64,000 bases of DNA from Kitasatospora aureofaciens (GTDB taxonomy: Bacteria; Actinomycetota; Actinomycetes; Streptomycetales; Streptomycetaceae). Below the pieces are notes generated by a model. It did no database searches and was not told where the DNA came from. It saw only the letters and a program-made list of their open reading frames with translations. The position numbers and the translations under genes are program-made. Shown here in pieces: positions 8,254 through 16,881 of this stretch; positions within the stretch are counted from its first letter, which is position 1, and each line of letters starts with the position of its first letter. The DNA is taken from assembly GCF_019192735.1 (NCBI RefSeq), contig NZ_JAHTKP010000041.1, positions 1-64,000 on the forward strand, given 5' to 3'.

Positions 8254-9293
8254 CGGGCGTCCGTCCGGGAGTCGAGGGTGACCGGGCGCGCGCCGTCGGC
8301 CAGCCACTTGGCGTGGCCGTCCCGGTAGGCGGCGAACCGGGCGCGGGTGATGTCGCGCTGGAGGGTGCGGTGCGGGTCGGTGAGGTCGGGGGCGATCACG
8401 CCGTCCGGTTCGAGCTCGGAGAACCAGTACGTCTCGCCGTCGTGGAGGAAGTCGATGCAGAAGAACGGGATCGGCAGACGCTCGGCGAAGTAGCGTGTGG
8501 CGGCGGCGAGTGCGGTCGGCACGGGCGGGAACTCCATGCTGCCGCCGCGGCTTGCGTTGGCCACCGGGGAACCGGGTTCGGGGGTGCGTTTCATCACGGC
8601 GTACGGTTCGCCGTCGACGACGTAGACCCGGTAGTCGATCGTGCCGTCCCCGAGGTAGGGCTGGACGACGAGCGTGGTGTCGCCGCCCTGCGCGAGGCTG
8701 GCCAGGCCCCGGACGTCCTCCGGGCTGCGGGCCAGGTTGATCCCGCCGCCGCCGCACCAGCCGGACGGTTTGACGATCGCCGGGTACGTCATGCCGCCGA
8801 GCGCCACCTCGTAGCCGTGCTTGCTGATGTCCCGCCCGGTGCCGATCCGGACGGTCGGGACCGTCGGCACCGGGGAGCCGTCGAGGAACAGCAGGGTGGC
8901 GAGCTTGTCGTTGCCGATCAGCGACACCTGCGGCGGGAACGGCAGGTAGAACCCGGCCTGTTCGAGGACCGCGTAGAGGGCGTACTGGTTGAAGACGTCC
9001 ATCGACTGGTACGGCAGCGAGTAGAGCGCGGTGATGAACACCGTGTCCTCGGGGGTGACGGGCTCGTCGTCCACGTAGACCCGGGGCCGGCCGCGGACGG
9101 TGGCGTCCACGCTGACGGATTCCGGGGCGTTCCTGGTCCAGCGCAGTCCGAGGTCGGCGGCGCACTCGGCGTAGAGGTCCCAGAAGAAGCCGTGCCACAT
9201 CGCGGCCATCCGGGAGGACTCCCGGTCGGGGAAGATCCAGCACAGCCGGCGCAGCGGGCCGTTCGGGTCAACCGCGCCTCTTTGTACGGTCAT
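8250..9293 (-). CDS. ATP-grasp domain ligase
   Basis: ATP-grasp-fold protein of 347 residues. Visible elements are the N-terminal CWIFPDRESSRMAAMWHGFF, a central ATP-binding region with YPAIVKPSGWCGGGGINL (the Lys and Gly-rich loop that hold ATP phosphates), the VVQPYLGDGTIDYRVYVVDG strand pair, and the metal-binding C-terminal FFCIDFLHDGETYWFSELEPDG. ATP-grasp enzymes activate a carboxylate as acyl-phosphate and join it to an amine, commonly making peptide or amide bonds in small biosynthetic clusters. ATG 9293 overlaps the aminomutase stop by ATGA. It is the best candidate here for a peptide-bond-forming step, since no condensation domain is present. Confidence 0.85.
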   Translation of the reverse strand: MTVQRGAVDPNGPLRRLCWIFPDRESSRMAAMWHGFFWDLYAECAADLGLRWTRNAPESVSVDATVRGRPRVYVDDEPVTPEDTVFITALYSLPYQSMDVFNQYALYAVLEQAGFYLPFPPQVSLIGNDKLATLLFLDGSPVPTVPTVRIGTGRDISKHGYEVALGGMTYPAIVKPSGWCGGGGINLARSPEDVRGLASLAQGGDTTLVVQPYLGDGTIDYRVYVVDGEPYAVMKRTPEPGSPVANASRGGSMEFPPVPTALAAATRYFAERLPIPFFCIDFLHDGETYWFSELEPDGVIAPDLTDPHRTLQRDITRARFAAYRDGHAKWLADGARPVTLDSRTDAR

Positions 9294-10684
9294 TGCGCTC
9301 CTCGCGATGCGTTGGCGGCCTGCCCGGACCACCAGCGGCGGCCGGCCTCGGGGAGGGTGTCCACCGGGTCGTAGTAGGGGTGGCGCCGATCCAGCGGGGC
9401 GTCCGTGCCGCCGTCGCCGGTCTCCAGGCGGGTGCGGTAGTTCTTCGTCCAGTACGAGATGCCGCGCTCGCGGTCGTAGGCCACCGCCTGGTGCACCCAG
9501 CGCTTGCCGACGTCCGGGACGTCGCAGACGATGCGCGGGGTGGCGTAGCCGGGCAGGTAGCCCATGATCGCCTCCTGGATGCGCTGGGCCTCGTGCAGAG
9601 GGGTCCGCCAGTGCTCGGCGTTCGGGATCATGTCGCAGAGGTAGAAGTAGTACGGCAGGATGTTCGCCTCGCCCTGGAGGGCGAAGCAGAGGTCCAGCAG
9701 GGCCTCGGGGGTGGCGTTGACGCCGCGCATCAGCACGCCCTGGTTGCGGACGTCCCGCACGCCCGCGTCCAGCAGGGCCCGGGCCGCCTCGGCGACCAGC
9801 GGGGTCACCGACTGCACGTGGTTGGCATGGGTGTGCACGGCCAGGTTCACCGCGCGGCGGGCCGCCACCCCGGCGACCCGGGCCACCCCGTCGAGGACCC
9901 GCGGCCGGAGCCAGTGCTGCGGCAGGCCGACCACGGCCTTGCTGGCGAGCCGGATGTCCCGCACCGAGCCGAGGTCCAGCAGCCGGAGCAGGAAGGTCTC
10001 CAGGCGCGGCCAGGGCACGTTGGCGAGGTCGCCGCCGGAGACCACGACGTCGCGCACCGCCGGGGTGCGTTTGAGATAGTCGAGCATCTGCTCCTGCCGG
10101 TCCGCCGGCCGCAGCACCAGCCGGGCCTTGGTGACCTGCGGGGTCGAGGTGCCGACCAGGTCCATCCGGGTGCACTGGCCGCAGTACTGCGGGCAGGTGG
10201 CGGTCAACTCGGCCAGCACCTTGGTGGGGTAACGGTGCGTCAGACCCTCGACGGCCCACATGTTCGCCTCGTGCAGCGAGTCCCGTTCGGCCTTCGGGTG
10301 GCTGGGCCAGTGCGGGTGCCGGTCGCTGCGCACCGGCAGCATGTACCGCCGGATCGGGTCGGCCAGGAAGGCCTCGGTGAACGCGGCCGGCTCGGCCGGG
10401 GCGTGCGGGGCCATGGTGTTGAGCATCTGCGGCGGCAGCAGCATCGCCATCGTGGCGAACTCGGCCTGGTCGGCGTGGAGTTCGGCGTAGAACCGGTCGC
10501 TGAGCAGGCTGCCCGCGACGGCCCTCAGCTGCCGGGCGTTCTTGACCGAGTGGGTCCGCTGCCACTGGGCGTCGCGCCACTGCGCCGCGGTCACATCGCG
10601 CCAGCCCGGCAGCCGGCGCCAGTCCGGCTCGGTGAGGGCGGTCCGCACGTACGGGTACGGCTGCCGGATCACGGGGTGGTCCAT
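9290..10684 (-). CDS. kamA: KamA-family radical SAM lysine 2,3-aminomutase
   Basis: Radical SAM, PLP-dependent aminomutase of 464 residues. The [4Fe-4S]/SAM cysteines are CPQYCGQC (C164, C168, C171), followed by R173 at the position of the carboxylate-binding Arg of lysine 2,3-aminomutase. The two aspartates that hold the substrate's side-chain amine are present as YLCD (D351) and IVCD (D388), exactly 37 residues apart as in the clostridial enzyme (D293/D330, from memory), and the PLP lysine is K394 in DVGKRW. These features favour L-lysine to L-beta-lysine isomerisation over the glutamate or EpmB subtypes. It sits inside the ligase operon, 7 nt after the upstream ligase, and its stop overlaps the ATP-grasp start. 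Confidence 0.88.
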   Translation of the reverse strand: MDHPVIRQPYPYVRTALTEPDWRRLPGWRDVTAAQWRDAQWQRTHSVKNARQLRAVAGSLLSDRFYAELHADQAEFATMAMLLPPQMLNTMAPHAPAEPAAFTEAFLADPIRRYMLPVRSDRHPHWPSHPKAERDSLHEANMWAVEGLTHRYPTKVLAELTATCPQYCGQCTRMDLVGTSTPQVTKARLVLRPADRQEQMLDYLKRTPAVRDVVVSGGDLANVPWPRLETFLLRLLDLGSVRDIRLASKAVVGLPQHWLRPRVLDGVARVAGVAARRAVNLAVHTHANHVQSVTPLVAEAARALLDAGVRDVRNQGVLMRGVNATPEALLDLCFALQGEANILPYYFYLCDMIPNAEHWRTPLHEAQRIQEAIMGYLPGYATPRIVCDVPDVGKRWVHQAVAYDRERGISYWTKNYRTRLETGDGGTDAPLDRRHPYYDPVDTLPEAGRRWWSGQAANASRGAQ

Positions 10685-10691
10685 CGCCGGG

Positions 10692-12392
10692 CTACTGGCC
10701 GGCGAGGAGGGTGGCGAAGCGGGTGCGCAGCTCGCGCTTGAGCACCTTGCCGGTGGGCCCGAGCGGGAAGTCCTCGGGCGTCCGGGCGATCCGGACGGCG
10801 GCGAGCGCGGCCAGCCCGGCCTCGGCGAGCGCCTTGTTGGCGGCCCGCCGGACCTCCTCGGCGTTCGCCGCGGCGGCCTCGGCCTGCAACTTCACCACAG
10901 CGATGGGGCGTTGTCCGTTCGGGCTCGGCACACCGACCACCGAGCAGTCCTGCACGAGGTCGGTGCAGTCGGCGAGCAGCACCTCCTCGATGGGGAGGCT
11001 GTAGACCGGTCCGTCGAGGGTGTCGATCACGTCCGCCGTGCGGTCGAGGTGGTAGAAGCGGCCGTCGGCGGTGCGGCGGGCGACGTCGCCGGTGAGCCAG
11101 TAGCCGGCCAGCTCGAAGCCGGCGGTCAGCTTCGGGTCGTTCCAGTACCCGGGGGTCCGGGACGGGGACACGATGCCGAGCAACCCGGCCTGGCCGTACG
11201 GGAGTTCGGTGCCGTCCTGGTCCAGCACGGCGGCCTTGAGCACGACCTCCAGCGGCCTGCCGACGCAGCGGTCGTCCCGGGCGCTCTCCGGGGTGGTCAC
11301 CTGGCCGAACAGCGCCATGCCCATCTCGGAGGAGCCCAGGCCGTCGATGAACTGCGAACCGGGCAGGGTGGGTTGCTCGGCCTTCTGCCGGGGGAGCAGC
11401 CAGGGCCGGATCAGCCCGGCCGGCCGCTCGCCGAGCGTCACCAGGCGGCGGATGTGTCCGTGGTGCGCGCTGTCGCCGGTGTTGAACCAGGAGTGCACCT
11501 TCGCGGCGCCGCGGACCGGCAACTCGCCGGTGGCCAACTCGACGAAGGTGCGCGGGAAGGAGGCGACCATGGTCGGCTGGAAGGCCTCCATCACCGGCTC
11601 GACGGCTGCGCGCCGCCAGTCGGACATCACGACGGTGGGCAGGCCGAGCAGGACGGCGGTGAGGAAGTAGCTGAGGCCGCCCGCGTGGGTGTGCGGCATG
11701 AGCGACATCAACCGGTCGTACGGCTCGGCGGGGAAGCGCACCATGCGCGGCTGCTTGCCGTCCCAGAACTGGCGGTGGGCGAGCATCGTGGACTTCGGGG
11801 TGCCGGTGGTGCCCGAGGAGTGGATCAGTGCGACCACGTCGTCCGGGGCGTGCCGGTACGGGTGGTCCGCAGGGAGCCCGGCCCGGTCGGCGTCGAAGGC
11901 CCGGACCTCGGCGGCCGGGGCGAGAAAGCGCGGGCGGCGCTGGGGGTCCTGGCGGTAGGCGGCGGCGAGCCGGGTCGGGTCGTCCGCGACGACGCCGACC
12001 ACGCCGACGTGGTCGAGGTAGTTGACCATGACGTCGTGCCGCATCGCGTCGTTGACGAGGGCGGGTACGGCGCCGAGCGCGGTGAGCGCGAGGAAGTGCA
12101 GCAGCGGCTCCAGGCCCTCGCCGAGGACGACACCGACCGGCTCGCCGGGGCGCACGCCGTTCGCGTGGTACCAGGTGGCGTAGCGGTCGCGCACGGCGGC
12201 GAGGTCGAGCAGGCTGTGGCCGCGCAGCACGACCTCGCCGCGGTGGTCGGTGCGGTGGGTGAAGACGAACGGCGCCGCGCGGTTCGGGTTGGCCGCGATG
12301 GCGTGGTCCAGGAAGTTGCCCGCGCCGAGGGCGGGTTCGGTCATCAGCTGCTGTCTGGCGGCGAGGGGCACGACGGAACTGTGGTCGTTCAT
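10692..12392 (-). CDS. class I AMP-dependent ligase (acyl-CoA synthetase-like)
   Basis: Full-length ANL ligase of 566 residues. Motifs are the P-loop IHSSGTTGTPKSTMLAH, the aromatic-motif region SLMPHTHAGGLSYF, DGLGSSEMGMALFG in place of the usual YGxTE, YWLTGDVARR, and the C-terminal LGPTGKVLKRELR with the catalytic Lys. It resembles fatty-acyl or aryl-acid ligases more than amino-acid adenylation domains; there is no Asp235-type residue that I can place. It could load a fatty or aryl acid onto CoA or the cluster carrier protein. It is separated from the amine oxidase by 105 nt, the only real gap in the operon, so an internal promoter or processing site could lie there. Confidence 0.86.
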   Translation of the reverse strand: MNDHSSVVPLAARQQLMTEPALGAGNFLDHAIAANPNRAAPFVFTHRTDHRGEVVLRGHSLLDLAAVRDRYATWYHANGVRPGEPVGVVLGEGLEPLLHFLALTALGAVPALVNDAMRHDVMVNYLDHVGVVGVVADDPTRLAAAYRQDPQRRPRFLAPAAEVRAFDADRAGLPADHPYRHAPDDVVALIHSSGTTGTPKSTMLAHRQFWDGKQPRMVRFPAEPYDRLMSLMPHTHAGGLSYFLTAVLLGLPTVVMSDWRRAAVEPVMEAFQPTMVASFPRTFVELATGELPVRGAAKVHSWFNTGDSAHHGHIRRLVTLGERPAGLIRPWLLPRQKAEQPTLPGSQFIDGLGSSEMGMALFGQVTTPESARDDRCVGRPLEVVLKAAVLDQDGTELPYGQAGLLGIVSPSRTPGYWNDPKLTAGFELAGYWLTGDVARRTADGRFYHLDRTADVIDTLDGPVYSLPIEEVLLADCTDLVQDCSVVGVPSPNGQRPIAVVKLQAEAAAANAEEVRRAANKALAEAGLAALAAVRIARTPEDFPLGPTGKVLKRELRTRFATLLAGQ

Positions 12393-12497
12393 GGCGGTCT
12401 CCCGACGTAGGGTGCCGGGCGCGGGTTCTCGTGAAACCGGCGCCGGGCGAAGGGCGGTGGGGGTGTCTCGGACGCGAACGAGGATGGCGGGGGCGTC

Positions 12498-13850
12498 TCA
12501 GCCGCGGGCGAGGATCTCGGCGACGACGCGGTGGCCGGAGCGGATCGCGCCCTCCATGAGCCCGAAGTAGGCGGTGCTGGTCTCGGTGCCGGCCCAGTGG
12601 ACGCGCCCGCTCGGGGCGGTGAGGGCGGGGCCGTGCCGCAGCCAGTCGCCGGGGCCCAGCAGGGCGGCGTAACAGCCTTGGCTGTAGGGCTCGTTGACCC
12701 AGTCGGTGATGTGGCAGCCGATGGGCTCGGGGAGCATCGGGAAGAGCTGGGCGGCCTGCCGCGCCGCCGCCTCGCGCTGCTGCGCGGGGTCGAGGGCAGC
12801 GAACCGGTGCGCCTCGGCCCCGGTGACGAAGCCGGTCAGCACGCCCGGCCGGCCCTCGGGCGGCGTGTCGTCCACGGTGGAGAGCAACGGGCCGCGGGCG
12901 TTGACCGACCAGCCGGACAGGCCGTGGTCGCGCCAGACCGGCGCCGGGTAGACCAGGCTCGCCTTGACCGCGCAGCCGCGCGCGGTGCGCTCGCCGGCCC
13001 GGCGCAGCGGCAGGCCCGGCCGGTGCTCGATCGCGTCGGCGAGCACCGGCGGCAGCGCCAGCACGGCGACGTCCGCCCGGTAACTTCCGTGCGCTGTAAG
13101 GGCAGTGACACCATCGGCGTCCTGGTGGACGGCCCGGACGGGCTCGCCGAGCCGCACCCGGGCGCCGAGCCGGTCGGCCAGCCGCTCGCACACCAGGTGC
13201 GCACCGCCGGCGATCCGGTCCTGCTGGGCGCCGCCCTCGAAGGCGTTGAGGTAGCGCAGCCCGCCGCCCGAGCGCAGGTAGAAGGCCAGGTGGAGGACGG
13301 AGACGGCGGCCGGGTCGGCGGCCATCATCTCGCCCAGGAAGAGCGGGAAGAAGAGCCGGGCGTCGGGGTGGGTGAGGTGCTGCTCGGCCCACTCGGCGGC
13401 GGTGAGGGTGTCCAGCCGCTCGGCGCCCGGGGTGAGCCAGGGGGCCTCCGGCCTTACGGTGGTGGTGAGTTCGTCCAGCAGCTCGAACAGGTCGCCGAGG
13501 GCGACGGCGTTGAGCGGTGGGAACCGGCCGTCCCGGGTGGTCGGTTCGCCGCCCCGAGCCGCGCCGAGGGCGAAGCGGCTGGCGCCGAGCATCGCGGTCG
13601 GCGTGGTCTTGAGGCCCAACTCTCCGAGCAGGGCCAGCAGTTCGGTGTGCCGGTCGCCGAGGTAGGCGGCGCCGGCGTCGATCCAGCGACCGGGGGCGAC
13701 CTCGATGCCGTGGGTCCGGCCGCCGACCCGGTCGCGGGCCTCCAGGACGGTGACGCCGATCCCGCGGGCCGCCAGCCCGGTGGCGGCGGTCAGCCCGGCG
13801 AGGCCGGCGCCGACGACAACAGCCGTGCGGGTCTCTCTTCGGCCTTTCAT
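12498..13850 (-). CDS. flavin-dependent amine oxidase (monoamine/putrescine oxidase family)
   Basis: FAD amine oxidase of 450 residues. The dinucleotide-binding motif is VVVGAGLAGLTAATGLAARG, followed by LEARDRVGGRT. The C-terminal family signature is YSQGCYAALLGPG with WAGTETSTAYFGLMEGAI. Cys393 in YSQGCY aligns by eye with the cysteine that carries covalent FAD in human MAO-B (YSGGCY), so covalent flavinylation is possible. The family oxidises primary amines to imines/aldehydes with O2. Start ATG 13850 overlaps the carrier-protein stop by ATGA. Directly coupled to a free carrier protein and adenylation domain, it may oxidise an amine of the tethered amino acid. Confidence 0.9.
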   Translation of the reverse strand: MKGRRETRTAVVVGAGLAGLTAATGLAARGIGVTVLEARDRVGGRTHGIEVAPGRWIDAGAAYLGDRHTELLALLGELGLKTTPTAMLGASRFALGAARGGEPTTRDGRFPPLNAVALGDLFELLDELTTTVRPEAPWLTPGAERLDTLTAAEWAEQHLTHPDARLFFPLFLGEMMAADPAAVSVLHLAFYLRSGGGLRYLNAFEGGAQQDRIAGGAHLVCERLADRLGARVRLGEPVRAVHQDADGVTALTAHGSYRADVAVLALPPVLADAIEHRPGLPLRRAGERTARGCAVKASLVYPAPVWRDHGLSGWSVNARGPLLSTVDDTPPEGRPGVLTGFVTGAEAHRFAALDPAQQREAAARQAAQLFPMLPEPIGCHITDWVNEPYSQGCYAALLGPGDWLRHGPALTAPSGRVHWAGTETSTAYFGLMEGAIRSGHRVVAEILARG

Positions 13851-14089
13851 CTGGCCGCCGTGATTCTCTGTGCGAGGCCGTCCGGGGTGGGCGCGAGCAG
13901 GAACTCGTCGAAGGTCAGCTCCACGCCGTGGGCACGCGCGACCGCGCTGAGCACCCGGGTGGCGATCAGCGAGTCGCCGCCGAGCTGGAAGAAGTCGGAG
14001 TCGGGCGCGACGTCCTCGCGCTGCAGGACGCGCCGGAAGATCGCCACCACGTCGTCGGGGGTGGCGGGGGTGGTGGTGTCAGTGCTCAA
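13847..14089 (-). CDS. free-standing peptidyl/acyl carrier protein
   Basis: An 80-residue carrier protein with the phosphopantetheine attachment site FFQLGGDSLIATRV (Ser near residue 44), the PCP-type signature. The only start giving a full domain is a TTG at 14089 that overlaps the adenylation-domain stop as TTGA, with a GGAGA ribosome-binding site before it, so translation is probably coupled to the upstream gene. It is placed between the free adenylation domain and the amine oxidase. This is the arrangement expected for an amino acid that is activated, tethered and then modified while carrier-bound. Confidence 0.92.
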   Translation of the reverse strand: MSTDTTTPATPDDVVAIFRRVLQREDVAPDSDFFQLGGDSLIATRVLSAVARAHGVELTFDEFLLAPTPDGLAQRITAAR

Positions 14090-15636
14090 CGGAGGTCTCC
14101 TCCGACCTGGTCGTGGGGGGTGGCGTACCGCCGGTGGCAGCCGGCCCGGTCGACCTTGCCGCTCGGGGTGAACACGAGCCGGGGCACGACGGTGACCCGG
14201 CTCGGCACGAGGTGGCCGGGCACCCGCTCCCGCAGGTGGGCGAGCAGTTCGGCGCCCAGGGCCGCGGTGGTGGCGTGGGGCCGGGGCACCACGTACGCGA
14301 CGAGGGCGGACCGGCCGGCGAGCGTCGCCGCGGTCACCGCAGCCGCCGTGACGTCGGGGTGCGCGGTGAGGTGGGCCTCCACCTCGGCCGGGTCCACCCG
14401 GATGCCGCGCACCTTCACCTCGCCGTCCAGTCGGCCCTCGTGGGTGAGGACGCCGTCCGGTGCACGGCGGACCCGGTCGCCGGTACGGAACCGGCGCTCG
14501 CCGTCGACGGTGACGAACCGCGCCGCCGTGGCCTCCGGCAGGCCGAGGTAACCGAGCGCGACGGCAGGCCCGCCGATCATCAACTCGCCCTGCTCACTGA
14601 TGTGTTCGACGACATGCGGGAGCGCGCGGCCGATCGGCGCCCGGGTGGTGCCGTCCCAGGACCGCCCGGGCGCGCCCGGGCCGGACAGGTCCACGGCGTG
14701 GGTGATCAGCGTGGTCTCGGTGCACCCGTAGGTGTTGACCAGCCGGATCCGCCCGGTGTCCAGGGCGCTCCAGTCGGCCAGCCGGGCGGGGGCGGCCGCC
14801 TCGCCGCCGATCACCAGCAGCCGGACGCAGCCGGGCAGGGTGAGCCGGTCCTCGGCGAGGTGCAGGACGAGTTCGTGCCAGAAGGCGGTCGGCAGGTCCA
14901 GGACGGTGATCCGCTCGCGCTCGACCATCCGCAGGAAGCGGGGGAACGAGCCGCGGTGCGCGTCGGGGTCGAGGACGAGCGTGGCGCCCGTGGTGAGGGC
15001 CGGAAGGATCTCCTCGAAGCAGGTGTCCCAGTTGAGCGAGGCGAACTGGAGCACGCGGTCGTCGGGGGTGAGCCCGAACAGCTCGCGGAGCGAGTGGACC
15101 GCGGCCGAGACGGCCCGGCGGGGAGTGACGACGGATTTCGGCTGCCCGGTCGAACCCGACGTGAAGAGAATGTAGGCCGGCCGTTCCGGACCGGTCCCGG
15201 CGCGCCGCGCGGGAAGGGTTCCCGGTGGGGCGCCGAGTAATTCCGAAGGCGCTGGTAACTCAACCGATCCCAGCCCGAGTTGTGGAGCCAGTGGCGTCCC
15301 GGTGGCCACCGCGGTACGAGAGCCGGCGGCCGTTGTCATGGCCTCCTGACGGGGGGCCGGGAATGCCGGATCGACCGGGCAATAGGCGCCCCCGGCCGCG
15401 AGGACGCCGAGAAGTGCGACAACGGTTTCCGGCGAGTGCGCGGCCGGTACCGCGACCGTGCCGGGATCGTCGCCCAGGCGCGTGGCCAGGGCGTTCGCCA
15501 GCTCGTGGAGCCGGCCGTAGCTCAGGGCGTGTCCCTGCTGGACAATCGCCGGACGGCGGGGATATCGACGTGCGATTTCGGAGAACACGTCGGACAGGTC
15601 GGGGGCGACCTGGAGGGTACCGCGAGAATTTGACAT
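14086..15636 (-). CDS. free-standing NRPS adenylation domain, predicted lysine/beta-lysine type
   Basis: Amino-acid adenylation enzyme of 516 residues without attached C, PCP or TE domains. Core motifs: A3 YILFTSGSTGQPKSVVTP, A5 NTYGCTETT, A7 RFRTGDRVRR, A8 GEVKVRGIRVDPAEVE and A10 TPSGKVDR with the catalytic Lys. Aligning by hand to GrsA gives the specificity pocket D204, T205, E208, D247, V275, G277, T302, L310, I311 and Lys, i.e. DTEDVGTLIK. The conserved Asp (D204) indicates an amino substrate, and E208/D247 are acidic residues expected to pair with a basic side chain. With the aminomutase in the same operon, beta-lysine is the favoured substrate. It is the first gene of the operon. The ATG at 15636 lacks a strong Shine-Dalgarno. 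Confidence 0.88.
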   Translation of the reverse strand: MSNSRGTLQVAPDLSDVFSEIARRYPRRPAIVQQGHALSYGRLHELANALATRLGDDPGTVAVPAAHSPETVVALLGVLAAGGAYCPVDPAFPAPRQEAMTTAAGSRTAVATGTPLAPQLGLGSVELPAPSELLGAPPGTLPARRAGTGPERPAYILFTSGSTGQPKSVVTPRRAVSAAVHSLRELFGLTPDDRVLQFASLNWDTCFEEILPALTTGATLVLDPDAHRGSFPRFLRMVERERITVLDLPTAFWHELVLHLAEDRLTLPGCVRLLVIGGEAAAPARLADWSALDTGRIRLVNTYGCTETTLITHAVDLSGPGAPGRSWDGTTRAPIGRALPHVVEHISEQGELMIGGPAVALGYLGLPEATAARFVTVDGERRFRTGDRVRRAPDGVLTHEGRLDGEVKVRGIRVDPAEVEAHLTAHPDVTAAAVTAATLAGRSALVAYVVPRPHATTAALGAELLAHLRERVPGHLVPSRVTVVPRLVFTPSGKVDRAGCHRRYATPHDQVGGDLR

Positions 15637-16029
15637 GCCCGCCCCAAATGATGCTCAGAAGTGCTCATCCGTGCTCGGCGAACGGCGACTCTACCTTCGA
15701 ACATGCGTGGCGACAATGGATGTTGAGGGTGTTCTTCCAGGGAAGCGTGCTCGAACTTTGAACCCGTGTCGGCTCGTTCGGCGGTTCGGGCAAGGAGGGC
15801 AGTGACGTGGCGTCAGAAGACTGGCGGGGCCGTGCCCGGGTGTCGGCCCGCCGCAGCCCGGGGTCGGACGTAGTCTCCACCGGGCGGGCCTTTCGTCCCG
15901 TCCGCGGAGGTCCTGTGGACTCTGCCGCAGGGCCAGGCCAGGCCGACAGGGTGGGGGAGGAGCGGACGGAACGTCAGCGCGCACCGTCCGGACCCCGGAC
16001 CGCAGCGCCCACCGAGCGAAGGAACTGTG
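15637..16029. other. divergent promoter region between the biosynthetic operon and usp
   Basis: About 390 bp without a convincing gene. The part next to the operon (about 15640-15770) is less GC-rich than its surroundings, as expected for promoters. I cannot fix -35/-10 boxes with confidence. Short open frames on both strands here lack coding-type third positions or starts. Confidence 0.4.
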
Positions 16030-16881
16030 ATGACACCACCCGTACTCGCCGGGGTCGACGGCTCGCCCGAGAGCACCGCCGCCGCACACTGGGCCGCCGA
16101 GGAGGCGCTGCGCCGCGGCGCCCCGCTGCGCCTCGTACACGTCTGGCCGTGGCTGACCGACGGCCGGGACGCCCTCGCCGAGCCCGACCACCTGCCCGCC
16201 GCCGCCCAGCGGACCATCGCCGACGCGGCCGCCGGGATCCGCCGGGCGCACCCCGGCCTCGACGTGCAGACCGACGTCGTCCTCGATGCGCCGGCGGACG
16301 GCCTGGTCGCCGTCGCCGCGGACGCCGGACTGCTCGTCCTCGGCTCGCGCGGCCTCGGCGGCTTCACCGGCCTGCTGCTCGGCTCGGTCGGCATGGCGGT
16401 CGCCGCTCGCAGCACCGTCCCCGTGGTCGTCGTGCGCGAGCAGGGGGACGCGGAGGCGGCCGAGGTGGTGGTCGGCGTCGACGCCCACGCCTCGGCCGAG
16501 GACGTGCTCGCCCTCGCCTTCGAGGAGGCGGCCCTGCGCGGCGCCCGGGTTCGGGCGGTGCACGGCTGGGAGCTGCCCCCGGTGTTCGGGTACGCGGGCT
16601 GGGTGCCGCCGGAGACGGAGGTTGCCCAGCTTGAGGCGCTGGAGAAGAAGATGCTCGCGCTGGCCGTGGCCGGGCAGCGCGAACGGCACCCGGAGGTCGA
16701 CGTGGTCGAGGACGTCCGCCTGGGCGCCGCCCGGGCCCTCGTCGAGGCCTCGGCGAGGGCCTCGCTGGTCGTCGTCGGACGCCGTCGGAGGACGGTCGAG
16801 CTCGGCCCGCGCCTGGGCCGGGTCGCCCACGCGGTGCTGCACCACGCGCAGGCGCCGGTGGCGGTCGTACCGCACGATTGA
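16030..16881 (+). CDS. universal stress protein, tandem UspA domains
   Basis: Protein of 283 residues with two UspA domains, each about 140 residues. Domain 1 starts PVLAGVDGSPESTAAAHW and ends with the ATP-binding type loop VLGSRGLGGFTGLLLGSVG. Domain 2 starts VVVGVDAHASAEDVLALAF but its final loop is VVGRRRRTVELGPRLG, so the G-2x-G-9x-G nucleotide motif is degenerate there. The ATG at 16030 is used; a GTG directly before it is also possible. AAGGA lies 8-9 nt upstream. The stop codon is at the very edge of the IS200/IS605-like element that follows, so the insertion appears to have stopped just short of damaging the gene. Confidence 0.9.
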   Translation: MTPPVLAGVDGSPESTAAAHWAAEEALRRGAPLRLVHVWPWLTDGRDALAEPDHLPAAAQRTIADAAAGIRRAHPGLDVQTDVVLDAPADGLVAVAADAGLLVLGSRGLGGFTGLLLGSVGMAVAARSTVPVVVVREQGDAEAAEVVVGVDAHASAEDVLALAFEEAALRGARVRAVHGWELPPVFGYAGWVPPETEVAQLEALEKKMLALAVAGQRERHPEVDVVEDVRLGAARALVEASARASLVVVGRRRRTVELGPRLGRVAHAVLHHAQAPVAVVPHD

